Assembly: GCA_036172665.1 (NCBI GenBank)
Contig: CM069876.1
Coordinates: 45,911,001-45,975,000, forward strand
DNA length: 64,000 nucleotides
Direction: 5' to 3'
Origin: Prosopocoilus inquinatus
Taxonomy: Eukaryota > Arthropoda > Insecta > Coleoptera > Lucanidae
The translations under genes were made by a program, and so were the position numbers. Shown here piece by piece: positions 26,101-32,100 of this stretch. Position 1 is the first letter of the stretch. Every line of letters begins with the position of its first letter. The notes beneath the pieces are model-generated. The model worked only from the letters and a program-made list of their open reading frames with translations. It was not told the DNA's origin and made no database searches.

Positions 26101-29100
26101 ATAAGGGAATATTAAGGATAACTATTTGTTTATGTGCATTTTTGTTTAAATGTAAGATATTTATATTTCCTCTTGATTGAATAAAGCCTCTAATATGTTC
26201 ATTTTTTATACAGATCCGCAAATATTTTCGTATTTATATTCGATATTCCATAATCTTCACTCTGATTGAGATTTAAAATAAAAAATAAATATAATAAATA
26301 AAATATTGAAAAATTCATGTTTAGCAGATGGTGCAGGGCCCTTGAAAGCGCGAGGCCCCGGGCGATTGCCCGGTTCGCCCGCCCCTAAACCCGCCACTGA
26401 AGCGAAGAATGCGAACGTCTTGAGCTACAAACGTGAACACGTAAAAGAACTATGTGTTAAAATAAGTGTGTAGACGATTATTTTACGTAAAGTATTTAAA
26501 ATCAGTGGACAATATTATTTACGAACCCCATAATCGCAAGTGTTTTTTTTTTACAATAATAATTAGAGAGCGGAGTTTTAATTTTCCTCTTTTTTTCTTT
26601 CTTTCGAATGAACACTTTCTGCATGTGTACTTTTTTTTTAATCTCTTAAAAAAATAAGACGCTCATGCTGTAATTGTTTCAGGTAGAAACCATAAGGGTG
26701 GTCCTGAAAAAGGAACTCGATCTTCCACTAATAGAAATATCCGATCAAAACGCGAAACTCGACGGCGGGGATGTACTATTTACAGGTGAGTACCCACATA
26801 TATATATTTTTTTTGCATAATTCATCAGGCATCTCGCAACGCAGAAACGTAAGCGGAATTTTAAAACGTAACACTAATCCAGATGTACAGCGAGAAGCAA
26901 AGACAATGTCTCCTGAAAGGCTTGGGGATGTAACGTAAAATTGTTACGTGTATTATCATCAAACAGCGGGATTCTTACGGGATGACGAAGCATGCTTAAT
27001 CGGCCAGCCGACTCGAGTTTCTTACGAGTTCATACATAATCCGCTGTATCGCATGCATTTGTTATAGCGGATTATGCACATTCACGGAAAGAAATTCAGC
27101 ATAGCGCTTCGTCGAGTAGGTTGGCCAACTATGCGTGCTTCGCCAAGTCGGTTGGCCGACTATGCGTGCTTCGTCATCCCGTAAGAATTCCGACGCCTGA
27201 TTGTCATCGTTGTGGTCATTATAAGATAGTAAAATAAAAATGCTTATTGTTGTGGACTTGTTGTGGACCTGATGATGAAAGCAGATGTGCAAAGTGCGTT
27301 ATTTTACACAATTTTTATTACTATTTCTTATTAATACTTCATGCAATTTGTACTGAATATGGTTAAGATGATTTGCATGCATTCGCCAGTAAATTCATAA
27401 ATACTAAATTTACTTTTGTACACTTCTCTGTAAAATGCGAAACAAAAATATTACTGCAACGAAAAACTAGATGGAGTAAACGAGCAGTGCAATTAGTATA
27501 ATTCCACATTTTTTTTTTTGAACTTATTGTTAATGAAGTGAGAATGTTTTTTTCTTTTTGTTGCAATTTGTAGCAATAAACTCTGTCTGAGAGAAAGGCG
27601 TAGTATTGACAATAAATAAATTAAATAAATAAATAAAATCCTTTCCGTGTCGTTGCTTTTACGACTTCGAATACAAACTGGTGCTTTGTTCCGCTTGTAA
27701 ATTGCGGTTTGTAACTTTAGAAAGCAAAGCAAAGCAAAGAAAGAAACACGCGAATTTCGCCGGCGGTTTTCTTTGAAGGCAAAATCACTCCTTCGTTGTC
27801 TCCGGCTCGTGACTAATTGATTCCACCCTTTACATTGTTATTATTTTTTCCTCCCTTTTTGTTTATCGTGCGGCAGCAAAATTGTTGAAAACCAATCGAG
27901 TTTTGCAAACGTTATTCAACAGCAAAAATCTGTCGTATTATTTGTATTTCGTGTTTTGGAAGGTCGCAAATCATTAGCTAAATCATTTCTTAGAAAACTA
28001 TTTAATTAATTGCATGAGCAATCGTTCATACTTTCAAGCTTGTAATTTTAATTTAATGTAAAAAACACGATGGTCATTTTGTATTATATTATTATTAACA
28101 TATAAAATAGCGACATCTTACTATCGCTTTTTGACCTAACATTGCAGTAGGATAGACAAATTGAAGCGGGATTTGCTCCTAATGAGCCCCCCATGCAAGG
28201 CGGCCATGCTTGCTGTCAAAGCATAATGAAAGATGATTTGCACAAATTTTTTCTATATTATTATTGTAAACCACATTACTGTCGGGGTGGATAATAAATA
28301 AGATTGTGGTCTTAAATGTAGCTTGATAAATGCACAGATAAATTTGAAAACGAAAACTTTAAAGCAGGCCACAAACGAAGATTTTCGGCTGGGCAAGAAA
28401 TGAAATGAAAGTGAGATTTGGTTGGATGTTGGACCCGATGACATGCTGAGAGGGTGGCAAGACAAGTGTATGCCGCATACTCTGGTTTTCCACGCTCTTA
28501 GCATGTCATCGGGTCAATCTTGCCAGACAAAACAAAAAAAAATTATCGCCTTTAAATTTACAGGAAAAAAGGTGCGAGTCTCTTCACCTTGGTTGGCTTC
28601 ATTTCTTTTTAATTTAAATCAAAAATGTGTTTATTTGAATTTAATAAAACTGATTATAAGGCGAAAGTGAATGGTCGCTTTATATTCGTAGTGACAGGGA
28701 TCGCTTTGCTTTCATTGTTTGGCTTATATTTGAAAATCGATTGGCTTAAGGCCGATTCCGTAATCTAATCAAATGAGACTTTAAAATAAAAGTCATTTGA
28801 AATGAGACTTTAAAGTAAAAGTCACTTGAAATGAGACTTTAAAGTAAAAGTCACATCAAATGAGACTAAAAGGCTAAAAAGTCACATTCTGATGTGTAAA
28901 TAACTACGTTTTCGCATCTACTTGGACATATGACTGTGACTTTATTTTAAAGTCTCCTTTAGTTCGATTATGAAATGGCACCTTGATTTCAAAATTAAAA
29001 AAAAAAAAATTGAAAACGATTAAAAATTTCTACAAAATTCCAAATAATAAAAAACTGCCCAAAATTTGAAATAACAATAATCCAAAGCAAAGAAGAAAAA

Positions 29101-32100
29101 AACCATTAAAAGGAATTATTCAAAATTAAAACAAAAGAAAATAAGAATTAAAAAAATCCAGGAAAAATTGAAATAACAGTTTCAGTGAAGGCAACCCAAG
29201 AAATTAAAAATTGCAAAAAAACTTTGAAAAATTTGAACAGACAGATTCAGGGTCAACCCACGCCAACTGAAGCCAACTTAAATGGAGGCAATCCAAACAA
29301 AGAAAACTTAAAAATTAAAATTGTAAAAAAACTTCTAAAAAGTTCGAGAAAATTAAAAACTGCTAAAATCCATCAATCCAACTCAACTAAACCCAACTTA
29401 AAAAAAAAAAACATTAAAAGAAGAAATTATTAAAAATTACAACAAAAATAAGAGAAAACTATCAAAAGAAGATATTATTAAAAATTAAAACAAAAAAAAT
29501 TTAAAATTTAAGGATTTAAAAACCGTTCAAAAGAAATTGAAATAACAGTTTCAAGGTCAACCCAACCCAACTAAACCAAACCGGAGGAAAAACTACGTAC
29601 ATTTCCAAAAAAAAGTAATTCAATTCAATTCAAATTCAAGTAAAAAAATTTAAATTTCTAAAGAATTTCAAAAAAGTGTTAAATGAAAATTTTGAAAAAA
29701 TTTTAAGGTCAACCCAATTCTAAAAAATAAAAAAAAAACTACCAAAAATTTGAAATAACGATTTGAAGTTCTACCCAACTCGACTAAATCCAACGAAAAA
29801 AAAAAAGATTAAAAGAAGAAATTATTAAAAATGTAAACAAAAAAGTTACTCCTAAAAATTGACAATTTAGAAACAATACAAACAATACAAAAATTGAAAT
29901 AACAGGTTCAGGGTCGATGTAATTATTAAAAAATTAAAGCAAAAAATTGAAATTTCTAAAAAAATTCTAAAAAACGTTAAAAATTTGAAAAAAAATATTT
30001 TAAGGTTAAGCCAATTCTAAAAATTAAAAAAAAACTACCAAAAATTTGATATAACAATTTCAAGTTCTACCCAACTCAACTAAATCCAACGTAAAAAAAA
30101 TATTAAAAGTAGAAATTATTAAAAATTATAACAAAAATAAGAGGAAACCATCAAAAGAAGGAAATATTAAAAATTAAACACAAAAGTTAAAAATTAAGGA
30201 TTTAAAAACAATTCAGAAAAAATTGAAATAACAGTTTCAAGGTCAACACAATCCAAAAATTTTGAGAGAGAAAAGGTCAACCTAGTTCTAAGAAAAAAAA
30301 AACTACAAAAAATTTGAAATAACAATTTCAAGTTCTACCCAACTCAACTAAATCCAATGCAAAGAAAAAAAAACATTAAAAAAAAGAAATTATTAAAGAT
30401 TGAAACAAAAAAGTTACTCCTAAAATTTAAAACAATTTAGAAACGATCCAGAAAAAATTTAAATAACAGTTTCATGATCAAAGTAATTTTTAAAAAATTT
30501 AAGCAAGAAATTTCTTTAGAATTTAAAAAAATGTTAACAATTTGAAAAGCCCAATTCTAAAAATAAAAGTAAAACTACCAAAATTTTAAATAATTTCAAG
30601 TCTACGCAATTTAACTAAATTCAACGCTTAGAAGAAACCATTGAAAGAAATGATTAAAAATTAAAACAAAAAAAAAGTTAAAAAATTAAGAATTTAGAAA
30701 CGATCCAGAAAAAATTTAAAATCACAGTTTCAAGGTCAAATTATAAAGAGCTTTCAATTCCTAAAGAATTCCAAAAAAACGTTAAACTTTGAAAAAATAT
30801 TTCAACGTCAACCCAATATTCCAAAAAATAAAAAAAAACTGCCCAAAATTTGAAATAATTTCAAGTTTTATCCAGTTCAAGTAATTCCAACGCAAAGAAA
30901 AAGAAACCATTAAAGGAAGAAATTATTAAAAATTAAAACAAAAAATTTAGAAACGATGCAAACCAACTAAATCCAACCAGAGAAAAAAAAACTAATATGT
31001 TCATATTTAAAACAAAGTAATTATAAAAAGCGATTAAAGCAAAAAAAAAATTGGATTTCTAAAGAATTTCAAAAATTGTTAAAAATTTAAACCCAACAAC
31101 TCCAACTAATTCCAACGCAAAGAAAAAATCGTTAAAAGAATAATACTAATAACATTACACTGTCGATGTATAATTATTAACAATAATTGAGCCTAAACAT
31201 GATTTTGCTGACATCTAAATATTTTTCAATCCAACTCAACTCGATGAGAAAAGTGTTGCCTTCATATAAAAAACAGCTCTTTTATTTTATTTTTTATTTT
31301 TTTTTTAATTAAATATATTTGTATTTTTTTTTTTTCATTTTGTTTATCCGAAAACCTAAAATGTGAACTTTGTGTTTTCTTTTTGTATTTTTTCAGGGCA
31401 AGAATTTTTCGTCGGGATTTCAGAGTGGACGAACGAGGCAGGTGCGCGAGCGGTCGCAGCTGCGTTCCCAGAATACCCTTGCACCCCGATTAAGGTAAAA
31501 CCCCAAACCCTGATCACGGGCGACCTAACCCTGGGCATATGTCAGGTGAGCGTGCACTTCATGTCCAAACTGCACGCTTCACCACCGCACCCGCTTCCGC
31601 CGATTTTATTAACCAAAACGAAAAAGAAAATCTGTTTTTCTTTCTTTCTTTCTTTCTTACTTCTAATAATAACAGAAGGAGAGAGAAAAGAAAAGAAACA
31701 GGAAAATACGTAGTTTATTGTTTGTTCTTTCACGATGGTTATGACTAGGGATCGGACTGACATATTTTGACGTCAAATTGAAAATCGTTGGTGCGACTCG
31801 GCAGCGGAAACCACAAAATATAACATCCGATCCCTAGTTATGGCTTTGTTTTGGAACCGTTAGTAAAAAGTTAAAGTTCGTGAATTTTTATTTACGATAT
31901 TACTAAGGGAAGACAAGCAGAGAAAGGCAAAAAATTTATTTGTTTGTTTCGTTTTGTTTTTATTTATTTATAGAAAAGTAAGAGCGTAGTGGTAGTTAGG
32001 CGGAATGTATTTAGATCGTTCACGTAGTTGATTGATTTATTTTTTTTTTTTGCTTTTAATGAATTAACGTCTACATTTTTCTAACGTACACGTCGATCCT

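Larger units (their letters stand above)
5159..26682 (+). other. DDAH intron 1 (21.5 kb), packed with repeats
   Basis: The intron runs from the donor GTAGAG to the acceptor TTGTTTCAG before 26683. It holds most of the arrays and small transposons listed below. The first 650 bases (5159-5810) look low-copy, apart from homopolymer runs, and I see no gene in them. No second coding exon of DDAH is missing inside, because exon 1 joins exon 2 in frame and the protein is continuous with the family. Confidence 0.9.
26786..31396 (+). other. DDAH intron 2 (4.6 kb)
   Basis: The intron holds foldback elements at 26968-27191, 28432-28515 and 28747-28981 and a long A-rich array. The remaining parts (27192-28431 and 28516-28746) look low-copy, with no gene visible. 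The polypyrimidine tract before the acceptor at 31396 is long and T-rich. Confidence 0.85.
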
